The notes below the pieces were generated by a model. That model was given only the letters and a program-made list of their open reading frames with translations, made no database searches and was not told the DNA's origin. A program made the translations under genes and the position numbers. This document shows, in pieces, positions 54,156-64,000 of a DNA stretch of 64,000 nucleotides (the stretch's first letter is position 1; every line of letters begins with the position of its first letter). Origin of the DNA: Paramoeba atlantica (taxonomy: Eukaryota > Discosea); assembly GCA_977017575.1 (NCBI GenBank), contig CDRNVI010000053.1:620001-684000 (forward strand), in the 5' to 3' direction.

Positions 54156-54489
54156 ATTGTCGGTCAAAATTCGCCGTTAAATCTTTCTAAACTACCCCCC
54201 GCACCCTTTAGTTACGTAGAATTGTGGTAACTGCTAATTTTGGTTATACAAGGTGTAAGTGTCACTTAGTCAGTCACACAGTAAGGTGAATAACAGAAAG
54301 GTGAGTCACACAGTGAGGTATCACTTAGTGATACCAATTCTTCCGACTGACTTAAAACGATTTTTATAATATTTGAATAAATCCTAACAATTTGTTGAAG
54401 TCCTCTATATGGAGGAACTGTTACAAAAAGAAAGGAATTAATATCATTCTTGAGGATTATCACTATCATTATTAATGACAGGGGGAGTA
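54156..54489. other. Single-copy spacer with small palindrome
   Basis: 334 bp. It has repeated GTCACACAGTAAGGTGA-like units (54,271-54,320) and a perfect hairpin GGTATCACTTAGTGATACC (54,317-54,335). No gene. Confidence 0.45.
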
Positions 54490-54641
54490 CAGTGCGCCCA
54501 ATTGGTAGAGTCCCAAAAAACGGTTTTTCCAAATGGTAAATTTAATATATATATTTTATATTTAATGGTAAAAGTCTTTTTAGTAGTTACCTAAAATCGG
54601 TGGTAACTACTAAAAAACAACTTTACTATCTAGGCGCACTG
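54490..54641. mobile_element. 152-bp TA-flanked MITE
   Basis: Inverted ends CAGTGCGCC (54,490) and GGCGCACTG (to 54,641), each bordered by TA, the target of Tc1/mariner transposases. Inside are two further inverted pairs: TTTACCATTTAAT-type AT repeats around 54,533-54,572 and TTTTAGTAGTTACC/GGTAACTACTAAAA (54,578-54,616). It folds almost end to end. Confidence 0.8.
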
Positions 54642-55579
54642 TACCTCAAAATCGATTTTGTCTTTTTTTTCTTCACCCCAGCTTCATATTCGGTATCTTT
54701 GCAACGTTTTTTCACCCATTTTTGAGTGCTTTTGTTTACCTAGTTTATCCTCAACACCAAAGGTCCGATTTCTTAAAAGTCTCTTTTTTCGAAATTTGGG
54801 CAAAGTATTCGTTGTCATGAATCTGACCCTCGAAAGATCCACTCTAGACCAAAGGGCAACCGTCCATCATTAGAAGAATTTGGAACGTCCAATTCTTTGC
54901 GGCTTCTTTCGCGTTATGTAATTCACTGGACCCGCGGCGGTACATAGGCTGAACAAATGTTTTTCCATATGGAGTAGTTGTATATGGAGTGATGAATAAT
55001 GCCCCCCCCACATAAGAAATGTGAACAGTTGCTTCTTGCTCATGGGTCAGATTCAGATGGAGCATCGCCAGAGCACAGAACACGTCAAGTGTTAAGCCTT
55101 TTAAAGAAATGCCCAGCTTGATAACCTCATCAGAAGAATACCCGGTCAACGCGTGTGAAACGTCTTTCGAGGGAGAAGTATCATGGCGAGAAGTTGAAAA
55201 TGGGAAAAGTAGGTTTGTTGTCATGCAAAAGTTGTAGCGCCTTGATTACTACTAAAAGACTTAGGGGGCCGAACCTGAGTAAAGCAAATTCAGGCAACTT
55301 CTGTGGCGCCTTATTGGGTACTGGTGAGGAATACACTCGGTGAATTTTAGGTGCTTCCTATCTACTCGAGAACTCGGGAATCACTTTCACTCAGCTCTTT
55401 GATAGAGTCCATGTAAAATTGGGGGCGATATAATATTGGGGGTCAGCTCATACACTCAGCGTTCCACAGCAGACCAAAGAAGTAACGTACTACTTCTTTT
55501 GTCAGTATTCCGGCACCCTAAAATTCAACAAGTGGTAATTTTTTGTCATTTATTTTTTTTCATTTTTGAAGAGAATATA
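54642..55579. other. Spacer with weak minus-strand frame
   Basis: 938 bp. The only long frame is minus strand 55,224-54,844 (126 aa, contains TLDVFCALAMLHLNLTHEQE and PYTTTPYGKTFVQPMYRRG). It has plausible composition but no recognisable family, and no start or end context to support it, so I do not call it a gene. It may be a transposon remnant. Confidence 0.35.
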
Positions 55580-55655
55580 CAGGGGGGATCACAAATATCG
55601 GGACCCGCCATTTTTGTGCGATGTGCCCGTTTCACCTGATTTTTGTTGCAAAGGA

Positions 55656-56240
55656 CCCCCTGCAACTTGGCGTCCTTTTTGGGTCCACTCGGGGTCACGG
55701 TGGGTCACTAGGGGCCATGGTTGGGCACTGCTACTGGTCCTTGTTGATCATTTTGTATGTATGTAATTATTATGATGGGAAAAATGTATTGTCCTCGCTG
55801 CAAGGTGGACCGCCACAAGTCTTTGGGGAACCTATAAGGTGTGTAATGTGTGCATGCACCATTGAAAGTGATGCAAAAGATCCTTGCATCCAATGTCAAA
55901 GGGTCTCTGTAATCATAGGTACGAACTTCTGTCCTCTATGTAATGCTCCACGGGACTCTGAACAACTTCTGCCCAGTACCATCGACCATCTTCACGCTCG
56001 TGAGCTTCGAGGGAAGCACAATTTACTCTCTTTTACACTTTCATAGCTTTTACACTTTCATAGTTTTTTAGGTCATGTTTTCATAAAATCCTTCATGAAT
56101 TCCTTAGTGTGGTATTATCAATGCCTAGCATCTGTCCCTCGCCGGAGGCATTTCTCGCCGGTTTTTGGGGCCACTTGGGGCCACCAAGGCCCACTAGGGG
56201 CCACACTGGGCCACTCGGGCCCTGCATTGGGTCCAAAGGA
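55656..56240 (+). mobile_element. 585-bp insertion inside Tc1 left repeat, with zinc-ribbon frame
   Basis: It interrupts the left inverted repeat of the Tc1 element and is bounded by a 7-bp direct repeat CAAAGGA (55,649-55,655 and 56,234-56,240), as expected for a target-site duplication. Both ends carry a similar GC-rich block in direct orientation, TTTTTGGG followed by units like GGGGCCACTA with a period of about 10 bp (55,676-55,730 and 56,163-56,215). Between them lies a zinc-ribbon-like reading frame on the + strand. No transposase; superfamily unknown. Confidence 0.7.
55772..56046 (+). pseudogene. Small zinc-ribbon protein, probably frameshifted
   Basis: ATG 55,772 opens MMGKMYCPRCKVDRHKSLGN and soon stops. 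The overlapping +1 frame continues with EPIRCVMCACTIESD, then DPCIQCQR and NFCPLCNAPRD, ending at 56,046. Together there are four CxxC pairs in the order of two zinc ribbons, so a one-base slip near 55,810-55,830 probably separates the first pair from the other three. About 90 residues in all. Function unknown; its position inside a mobile segment suggests that it travels with it. Confidence 0.5.
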
Positions 56241-56482
56241 GAGATCTCGACGCGAATATGATCGGAACGATATTTTGCGCCTATTTAAACACACCTAAAA
56301 AGTAGGGTGTGCACGACGATTTTTTTCAAAAATTGCACATTTGAAAATGTGGATAAAAAAGTCTTAAAAAGCAATAAAAAAGTTATTTAGTACGAAATAA
56401 CCCCCCGTTCGTAACTCTTCTAACCGTTTTGGGAGGCCCTTCAGAGTCTTTTCTAGGATATCCCGCTTTTCGGTTAGGAGAT

Positions 56483-57385
56483 ATTCAATAGCCTTGGTAT
56501 GGCTTCTCGCAATTCATGCCTATTCTTCGGACACAAAGAACTATGAATGTAGTCATCCATGATAGACCACAAGTTTTCTATCAAGTTTAAGTCAGGTTAC
56601 TTTGAGTGTCAATCAATTATGTTTAGGCCTGCTTGCAATCCCGCACGACGGGCTTGCCCATGACCCGGTGCATTGTCAAGAACAATGATGGAACATGGTC
56701 GGCGCCGAACCCAATTAAAAAAGCCGCTCCTTTTACTCATGACCTTGAAAAAAGAGTCATTACTTACGGTGTCGTGCTCCCCAAACTCGTGAAAACAATG
56801 AGGTTGTGGTATACCCCATTTAAGGCTGACACCCATCCATACAAGGACACCCTTCCCCCCATACCAACGATCAGTTTGGGGTGGTGGTTCACGATCGGGA
56901 TCGTCCTTATGGGCGAGGTAGGTAATTTTCTTACAGTGTGTACTGCAACGAAAAAGTTTTTCGTCTGTCCAGATGACATTCTGAAGCTGACTCTCTGCCA
57001 GTCCTTCAAAATATTCTGCAAGACGCAGACGGTTTTCCTTATGTAAAAGCTTTCGAACCATCGTCTTCATGATGTACCCCATCTTTTTCAAGGCTCGTTT
57101 CACAGTCATGAGACTGCAGGGGTAGAGGTTTCGATCAAGTCTTTTGTAAACCCATTTAAATCCCGGACACCCATACGGGTTACTACGTTCACTCTCTACA
57201 AGAGTAACAAGCGTTTGCTTAAACTCGTCTGTGATAACCGTTGGACTACGTACGTAGTTTTTCCGTGGCACATCACCTGTTTTGGCAATTCGCTCAACAT
57301 AGCGATGAGCACTGCTCTTTCCGCAATTCATCATACATGCTGTTTCCCTCATAGATTTTCCCTGATGCACTTCGTGCGCGCTCAC
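56483..57385 (-). pseudogene. Tc1/mariner transposase, inactivated
   Basis: 258 codons from ATG (57,385) to the first stop (56,609), then about 40 more recognisable codons. An N-terminal helix-turn-helix (MRETACMMNCGKSSAHRYVERI) precedes the DDE domain: first Asp in VIWTDEKLF, second Asp in IIVLDNAPGH, and the third acidic residue in PDLNLIENLW (about 56,574-56,597), which lies beyond two in-frame stops, a TGA after GLNIID and a TAA just before PDLN. Counting the stops, the last spacing is about 32 residues, a little short of the usual DD34E. It cannot make the full catalytic triad as it stands. Family: Tc1-type rather than pogo, judging from the VIWTDE and IENLW blocks. Confidence 0.88.
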
Positions 57386-57781
57386 AATCCGTGTGCCGTA
57401 GGATGCATGCTCGGGGGATACATGACGGAAGTTTAATCTACAATGATTTATAAAAATTTAATAAAATGATTTATGTCATTTTCCCATTTGGAACTTAATA
57501 AAAGAGAATTATATCCTTTAATAGACAATTTTAACGGGATTTGCACAATTTTTACATACATTTGCATATTTTTTGGAGGTTTTTTTATATTTTTTTACCA
57601 TTTTTTACAAGTGTGTTTAACTAGGCGCAAAGTGTCGTTCCGATCATATTCGCGTCGAGATCTCCCTTTTGCAACAAAAATCAGGTGAAACGGACCCACG
57701 GCCCAAAAATGGGAGGTGTCCCGATATTGGTGATCCCCCCTGTATAGTTTCAACATTTCTAAAACACATTTCAACACATTT

Positions 57782-58216
57782 CTAGAACAATAGGCAGTTA
57801 CCACGTTCACAAATGTCATGCACATGCATTGTTTCATAACACTTTAGAGTATCTATTGAAAGTTCCCGTGCAGTGAATTCAGATTTCAAGACAACCGGAT
57901 GTTTTTCATCAACATGAAGTTCATCAAAACAAAATAAATGTGCTAGCATCTGTTTCCTCTACGGTCGTCTGGGCACGTACATTGGGTTCCCCCAGTGCCA
58001 ATATACACTGTAACGGCGATCTGTGTCTCGCAATGAGAAGCCAGATACGGATTTCATCAACGATACCGCTTTTGGTGACAAAAAGGGACCAAATTCTGGC
58101 ACTTTTAAACGACACTTAGGCGCGTCCTCAAGTTCTTTGAAACAAGTTCGTTTCCGAAGTCGCTCTCCACAGCGAAAACAAGGAGTGTACGCCTCGAAGA
58201 ATGATTTTTCATCCAT
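57782..58216 (-). pseudogene. Decayed small gene with one in-frame stop
   Basis: Minus strand ATG at 58,216 gives 85 codons (MDEKSFFEAYTPCFRCGERL..., YSVYWHWGNPMYVPRRP), then a TAG at 57,959-57,961, and the same frame continues 58 codons (RKQMLAHLFCFDELHVDE...) to a stop at 57,782. The composition stays protein-like on both sides of the stop. CFRCGERLRKRTC may be a metal-binding knuckle. No family recognised. It abuts the right end of the Tc1 element (40 bp away) but lies outside its terminal repeat. Confidence 0.45.
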
Positions 58217-58841
58217 AGAACAACATTTTCAGTAGTTTTCAGCAGGATCGAAGTCACCAATATTATTCAGGCTAATGGTGTGCACCCTAGATAGCCCATA
58301 TAGACGAAATCAATGCGGAAATACAACAGGAGCGTACCAGATGTACGCATAATTACGAAAAACAATTATAAACAAAATCTCAAAAAAAATAGGGTCAATT
58401 TAGAGTACATTTTTGCCGGATAATAGCCCTTCCTCTTTTATGCCGTATTACTTCTTTTTTTATTACGCTGAAAGAATTGTTGCATCAATTGGGTAATGAA
58501 GCGTTCCTCTCTGTCTCTAATTCGACGAAATTTCATATCAAAATGCTACTTTGCGCAAAAATACTTTACTTTGTGCAGAAGTGCTTTACTTTGTGCAGAA
58601 GTTCTTTACTTTGTGCAGAAGTGCTTAACTTTCCCTCATGCTATTCCTCAGCATATAGGGGTACAAACTGCGTTATCAAATTCAAAAAATGAACCTGAAT
58701 ATTGAATTTTAGACCTTCAACCGGCTTTGAAAAACAAACCGCTGTTTCGCGGTGTTTCGCGCTGTTTCACAAACTTAACCCGCAGCCCCTCACATGTATC
58801 AACATCAAAGTACGTCCTTATGTCATAAGGACTCATAATTT
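58217..58841. other. Spacer with 20-bp tandem repeat
   Basis: 625 bp without a supported gene. From 58,547 to 58,630 there are about four units of TTTACTTTGTGCAGAAGTGC (period 20), the first diverged. Near 58,741-58,772 GCTGTTTCGCG is repeated. Confidence 0.6.
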
Positions 58842-60446
58842 AGGCTCTTCGTTAAACGCGGCGGTTGTTTTCAACTTAGAAGTCACTCATGCTGCGCGCT
58901 TCGCGTTGAAAACTACAACCGCGTTTAACGAAGAGCTTAAAAAAGAAAAATCTCCGAAAGATCATGAATAATCTCCTTTTTCGGGGGTAAATGCTCGATT
59001 TTTCGGCAACAATTGCGAAATTTTACACCGAATTTGGGCTGTTTTGGATGACTTACCAGTAGGGGCAGGAGTCGAATCTGTCGACAAAAACGTCGTAGAA
59101 TCGTAGCTGAGGTCCGAAACTCCTAAAACACGTTTTAGGAGTCGATTTTGGAAAAATAAGATTTTTACTTTTTTTTGGGTCTAAAAAAAGAATTTTTTTG
59201 GTCACCCCAAAAATTTCGGAAATTTTGACCTTGTCGGACCCCTCCCGCGCGTACCAGGGGGGGGTGGAAAATTATCGCCGCGGTATACTCTACCACTTCC
59301 CTACGCTCGATTTTGAAAAGCAAAAAATTCGAAAAAAAAATCGCGACGTATGCCCCTCCCCCCTGGATCCCCCATTTTTTCGAATTTTTTTTTCTGTTTT
59401 GGACCACCGGGGCCCCCTTTTATATTTTTTTCTTCTATTATATTACTGTGTTCCTCTTTATTTTTTCACTGTTTTTGATCACTTTTTTTTCAATAATCGA
59501 GGGTAGAGAGGTAGTTATAGAACCACCGCAATAAGCATACCGTATACCCCCCCCAGTAAGGTACCCCCCCAGTAAGAGAGATTTGGCCCTTCTTGGGCTG
59601 ACCCCCAGTAAGAGAGATTTGGCTTGGGAGCCCAACAGGGGGCGTATAGGGGGTAGGGGGTGAGCGTCTGCATGTTGAGGGCCTCGGGGATAACCCAAAG
59701 AAGCGTTTTAACACGTTTTCAGAAGCAAAAAATAGAAAAAATTGTCAAAGAAGTTGGGAGAAAAGAGGAAACTGGCCAAAAAAGCATACCCCCCCCAATA
59801 AGAGAGATTTGGCCATTTCGACCCAAGACCCATTCTCCTCCTGGGGGGCGTATACGGTAATAGAAGAAAAAAATATAAAAAGGGGCTCCGGTGGTCCAAA
59901 ACTGAAAAAACAAAATTGAAAAAAATGGGGGATTTAGGGGGGGGGTCCAGGGGGGCATACGTCGCGAAATTTTTTTTCGATTTTTTTACTTTTCGAAATC
60001 GAGCGCAGGGAAGTGGTAGAGTAGGCCGCGGCGATAATTTTCCATCCCCCCCGGTACGCGCAGGAGGGGTCCAACAAGGTCAAAATTTCCGAAATTTTGG
60101 GGGTGACCCAAAAAAAAGTAAAAATATTCTTTTTCCAAAATCGACTCCTAAAACGCGTTTTAAGAGTTTTAGACCTCAGCTACCATTCTGCGACATTTTT
60201 TTCGCCAGATTCGCCTCCTACGTCTATTGGTAAGGCATCAAAAACGGCCCAAATCTGGGGTAAATTTTCGCAATTTTCGCCTAAAAATCGAGCTGTTTCA
60301 CCCAAAAAAATAGTTATTCAAGATCCTTTTTTGGCGATTTTTCTTTTTTAGGCTCTTCGTTAAACGCGGTGGTAGTTTTCAACGCGAAGCGCACAGCATG
60401 AGTGAGTTCTAAGTTGAAAACAACCGCCGCGTTAAACGAAGAGCCT
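58842..60446. mobile_element. Foldback element, 1.6 kb, with hairpin ends
   Basis: Left arm 58,842-59,440 and right arm 59,858-60,446 are inverted copies of each other (roughly 80-85 percent alike by eye). Shared blocks include CGACGTATGCCCC, CGCGCGTACC/GGTACGCGC and AAATCGACTCCTAAAA. Each arm ends in its own hairpin built from CTCTTCGTTAAACGCGG and its complement (58,842-58,937 and 60,350-60,446). No transposase or long frame. No target-site duplication identified. G-runs and C-runs of 6-9 are frequent. Confidence 0.8.
59538..59859. repeat. Inner inverted repeat at centre of foldback element
   Basis: TACCGTATACCCCCC (59,538) pairs with GGGGGGCGTATACGGTA (to 59,859). Inside, CCCCAGTAAGAGAGATTTGG or a close variant occurs three times (about 59,566, 59,603 and 59,790). 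The boundaries coincide with the inner edge of the right arm, so this is either a second element inserted there or the original core. Confidence 0.65.
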
Positions 60447-60873
60447 GTGTTATTGTTGTTGTTGTTGTTGGTAACAAGAGCGCCTGCAATCCCCACATGC
60501 AAGCGCCGCAAGTACCACTCCAGCTCTCGGGCTCGACCCGAGTACGGGGACGCAAGGCTATCTTAGGTCGCTTCACCAGTGACAATGAACACTCCGTAGT
60601 TAGCCTACCATGTGTCACTCCCACTGGGAGGGTTCCTGTTCGAGCACGAACGCCGCGTTTTGGAAATGCTGTGTATCATGGGATACATACCACATATTAC
60701 ATGTCTGAAGATTCTGATTCGCGAAACCCTATCGTCCTACTGACGAACGTCGTACCAAATTCTTTATACCTATTCCACGCGTACTGCAAACGGGTCCACG
60801 TGTTTAATCTCCTAGACTCAAGATCCGCTTGTGTGTAGTTTATATTTGGTCGCGTACCGACATCTGCCAAATT
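60447..60873. other. Spacer with TTG microsatellite
   Basis: 427 bp. It starts with (TTG)6-7 (60,452-60,471), then a GC-rich part with hairpin CTCGGG/CCCGAG (60,525-60,541). A 113-codon + frame (60,497-60,838) shows no family and no context, so I do not call it. Confidence 0.4.
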
Positions 60874-63574
60874 TTACTGGCTTGGAATATCACATATTAT
60901 GAGTCTGCCGAAGAAGGTGGTATGGGGAGCTACTATCTCATCCAACTTTTGAATCGGCGAGTATCCTTTTATAAAAGCTCGTGATGCAGGCACGCTGTCA
61001 CTGGCTATGATAACGTTCGAGAGACCTCGACGCAATGCTACTTGAATTGCGCGCGAGATGGCAGTTGCTTCGGCCAAAACTACTTCAAGTTGACATTTTT
61101 CTTCTACAACGTATTCAGACAGAATGATTCCATTTTCTAGTGGCCAGACAGCCCATCGTGTGGTAGTGGCATCTACCGCGGCATAAAAGACTCTTTTATT
61201 GCTTGCACCTTTTCGATGCATCTTCCAATCACATAGTTTTAAGTTCTTGTGATAAATTCGTTCGGAGAGAGATAATATTTGATGTCTTACTTCAAGTGGA
61301 ATGTTTTCTGTGTCCCAATTTTCCACTGTTCCGAGATCACTTTGATGTTTTGTTAATCTACCTAGCATTCGTTGAGGTATTCCCAGGATGGTAGAGGCGT
61401 GCCGAAAATAACCGCAGTATTGAAATAATGTGCGCGGTGTTAGAGTGGACAGGGCCTGTGCTGCGCTGTGCCAACATTGGACCCTATTAGGATCGACCTT
61501 CCATGAGAGATTTCCACTATTTTGTATTATTTGAATTCCGCAGTACGTGAATATGAATGAACTAGGTTCAAGGGTGATGTATTTTGCTACGACATTGCAC
61601 GCCTGGAAGTTGTGTACCAGATGCCGGTACCATTCTCTAAGTTGATTATCTGATGATACAATTAGGAAGGAATCGTACATTAGGGCTATAAAGCCGAATC
61701 CATCTAGGCGCATGATTCCAGGTACATCAATGCTGTTAGAAGCGTTTTCGAGACATCCTGAATTAAGTGTACTGTCTTGGCGATATAATATGATGCTCCA
61801 CATCAGACTTTGGGCTATGCTGCATGCGTGCTTATAGCCCATGGGTAAGACGGTTGGTCGGAGAAACGTATTATCTTGCCGTAAACAGCACGCTTTCCCG
61901 AGCGTCGAAGAGATTGGTATTTGATAATACCAATTTCGGATGTCGCCATGCAGAAATCTGAGTTGCTTTGCGGCACAGTCTACAAGACTAATCAGCGATT
62001 GAACAAGATCTTGCGTGCTGGGAATATTAAAATCAATGCCAGCAATTGTAGTTTTTTCATTGCACCATCGCAGGTCAAATATGGCGCGTGAATAGGTTTC
62101 GTCTTTGAAAACGGCCACACAAATATTTATTTACCCATAAATATTTATTTGCCCACACCTCGAACGACATCGGGTGCAACGGGTCTTAAAACACCGACGT
62201 CTGAAAGTGTTTGCAAATGGTTTCGATAGTGAACAGAGTTCGGCGCGTCAAGCTCATTATGAACATCTTCGAATGGCCTAGTCGAGAGTAATTCTACAGC
62301 TTGGCGCCCATAGGGGGTTTTTGTGAATAAAGCATGATGGACTTTCATTCCCCCAACATTTATCAATGGACATAGTGGGTCCCTATCGCTCGCGAATCCT
62401 CCGCGAGAAGCATTCTCGTATAGCATTACGTCTTCGTAGCATTCTACATAGTGCTGCACAGTGGACACCACTCTATTCACCAGTTAGATCTGAACTGGTG
62501 GGTAATACAGGCTATTACACAGTGGAGTCTAAAAACATTGTCATATCTAAAAGACATATTCTATATCCAAGCATATTTTTTTTTGAATTAAAAGACTTGT
62601 TTGTAATGCGTTGCATTAGGGCATAGAGTATTGCGTTACGGAATATTCAGACATCCACCGTCCACGACGAAGTCTAATTGATAAATCAACTCCTTGTCTT
62701 TTCAGATGGCCTTCTCCATCATGGCGAAGACTGTGAAAGCTCCATTTTTGATGCGGGTTCCACTTTAGTTCCGATGCGACCGTATTGATTAATTTGTTTG
62801 CCTTAACTTTGTTCCAATTAGAGAATAACAATATACATTGTATATACTATTGTTGTTTTGTAGGAGGTGCCGCAATAGAAGCTTGACCTCTGGCGCTTCT
62901 ACAGTATCGACTTCATGGCGTTGACGAGCCTTTCCACCACGAATACGAATTATCGCCTCGTCCGCTATTTCAACATCGTCTCTACGGAGAGCATGTAACT
63001 GACTGTGCCGTAAGAGAGCGTAGAACGCAATCGCATACCCTTGAGCGTAAAAAAGTTCACCCATGTTGCTGTATGCGCGTGTTAATTCTCGAAGCTGTTC
63101 GTAAGTTATCGAGCCTCGGGGTTGGGGGTCCAAGCAGAGACGGCAGGCGCCTTTAAATCGCCTGCGAAAACGGAAAGATTGAGTACAACAGTTAAGATTG
63201 AGTCCAACAGTACAAATGGGCATATCCTCCAATTGACGCCACACCAGTGCCGCCCGAAATGATTCGAGGGTGGGGGCGCGGTAAAAACGAGAAACACTGA
63301 CACAAAATGCAAGAAATGTTTCCTCAGTAATATTTGAAACACCTTGCACATCGAGTAACTCCTCCAGGCGCGAAAAGTAAAATATTCGCTTTTGCGCGGT
63401 CCTTGGGGCTACAGAAAGTTGCGCAAGTCGAAGATGATCTTGATTATACAATGAGCGTTGGATTCCCGACCTAATTTGGGAATCGTTAACACGGCGTCGC
63501 CTATGAACAACCATCTGCTCCAAAAGCAAAAATAGGGACGAGAAAACTAAAATATATGAAATAAAGGAAAGCAC
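60874..63574 (-). mobile_element. DIRS-type tyrosine-recombinase retroelement, broken
   Basis: Minus-strand remains of a retroelement. In transcription order: a tyrosine recombinase region (about 63.57-62.62 kb; ends with the family's H-x-L-R-H box in WSFHSLRHDGEG and a C-terminal Tyr), then reverse transcriptase (about 62.48-61.5 kb; GVLRPV, FDLRWCNEK, HGDIRNWYYQIPI and VLPMGYKHACSIAQ) and RNase H (about 61.2-60.88 kb; AAVDATTTRWAVW and VIIASDSVPASRAFI). Having a tyrosine recombinase instead of a DDE integrase places it in the DIRS/Ngaro/VIPER-like order. No gag-like region and no terminal repeats were found. It is broken, with roughly three interruptions visible; the retained long frames suggest only moderate age. 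Confidence 0.82.
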
Positions 63575-64000
63575 GTCGCGAATATGACGTCTAATGCGAC
63601 GCTCCTATTTTTTAAATTTCTATGCTCATTTTTATGAGCAGAAACTAGATAGTGCTCAAGATAAATCTAAAATGAGCTATAGTGTGAGCTTGCCGACTGA
63701 GAGTATATGGGGATGTATTGTGCTGAATGCTTCATTCATAAAAAAATCGCTGTACGGATAACTTGAGTATGCTTATAGCACAAGTGTTTATAATGATATG
63801 GCGTATAGCACTCTATATTGCGTATATTAATGAAATTTTTGCTCTTATATTTAAAAATACTTTTCCGTTATAAAGTATAATGCATAGAAATATTCGATGG
63901 AGTTCAACAAGTATTCGATGGTGTTCAACTCATGCTACTGATGTGTACTAGGTGAATGTATTCCGATAGTTTTTATTCCGAGTTGTTGTATAAATCCGAT
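63575..64000. other. AT-rich right edge
   Basis: 426 bp without genes. Contains a 21-bp unit repeated twice, TATTCGATGGNGTTCAAC (63,891 and 63,912). It may include the untranslated end of the retroelement, but no terminal repeat was identified. Confidence 0.4.

Larger units (their letters stand above)
55580..57742 (-). mobile_element. Tc1/mariner transposon with long inverted repeats, decayed
   Basis: Ends start CAGGGGGGATCAC (55,580) and finish GTGATCCCCCCTG (57,742), each flanked by TA. The inverted repeats extend about 130 bp: GGTGATCCC...TTTCACCTGATTTTTGTTGCAAA...GATCTCGACGCGAATATGATCGGAACGA. The right repeat is continuous (57,603-57,742); the left repeat is split by a 585-bp insertion (55,656-56,240) and resumes at 56,241-56,297. 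Without that insertion the element would be about 1.6 kb, typical for the superfamily. It carries the minus-strand transposase listed separately. Confidence 0.88.

Noticed and set aside
54844-55224. 126-codon minus-strand frame
   Set aside because: Plausible composition but no homology recognised and no context; mentioned in the spacer entry only.
60497-60838. 113-codon + frame and a 71-codon minus frame beside the TTG microsatellite
   Set aside because: GC-rich local composition explains the lack of stops; no recognisable domain.
1-64000. tRNA, rRNA and CRISPR arrays
   Set aside because: Read the spacers for cloverleaf/T-loop motifs and regular spaced repeats; none found. Absence by eye is not proof for short tRNAs.

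Overview
The window is nuclear DNA of a eukaryote, most likely a unicellular alga or other protist. It encodes a tubulin folding cofactor D, a TATA-binding-protein-like factor, a class A J-protein, an RMD1-family membrane protein, an acyl-CoA dehydrogenase with a mitochondrial-like leader, and a SOS1-like Na+/H+ antiporter tail. All three stop codons end genes, so the standard code fits. Genes are close packed, long open frames run without obvious introns (the largest is 1,708 codons), and every confidently called host gene lies on the + strand. I cannot assign a lineage more precisely.

The dominant structure is a head-to-tail tandem duplication with a period of 25,884 bp. Copy 2 is 24,972-50,855. 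Copy 1 ends at 24,971 and should begin about 913 bp left of the window. Every open frame in one copy, on both strands, recurs in the other with the same translation and exactly the same offset, so the copies look identical. The left breakpoint lies in the antiporter gene and the right breakpoint in a long coiled-coil gene. The junction at 24,971/24,972 therefore joins the head of the coiled-coil gene to the tail of the antiporter gene, while one intact coiled-coil gene survives at the right end and presumably one intact antiporter gene at the left. The duplication is either very recent or an assembly error.

Gene order in the unit: antiporter C-terminus; RMD1/DUF155 protein; Nop14-like protein; TBCD; TBP-like factor; a GC-rich island of about 620 bp full of stem-loops (a candidate structured RNA); an unrecognised 1,708-aa protein; DNAJA-type J-protein; VLCAD/ACAD9-like protein; a 1.4-kb gap with two inverted-repeat elements; an orphan 166-aa protein; an orphan 657-aa protein; and the start of the coiled-coil gene. 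These are unrelated housekeeping functions (microtubule folding, transcription, ribosome assembly, proteostasis, fat oxidation), not one pathway.

From 54,156 to the right edge the sequence is single-copy and transposon-rich. It holds a 152-bp TA-flanked MITE, a Tc1/mariner element (55,580-57,742) with a 585-bp foreign segment carrying a zinc-ribbon reading frame inserted in its left terminal repeat, a short decayed gene, a 1.6-kb foldback element with hairpin ends and another inverted repeat at its centre, and a broken tyrosine-recombinase (DIRS-type) retroelement on the minus strand. A fragment related to the foldback element also sits inside an inverted-repeat element in the duplicated unit.
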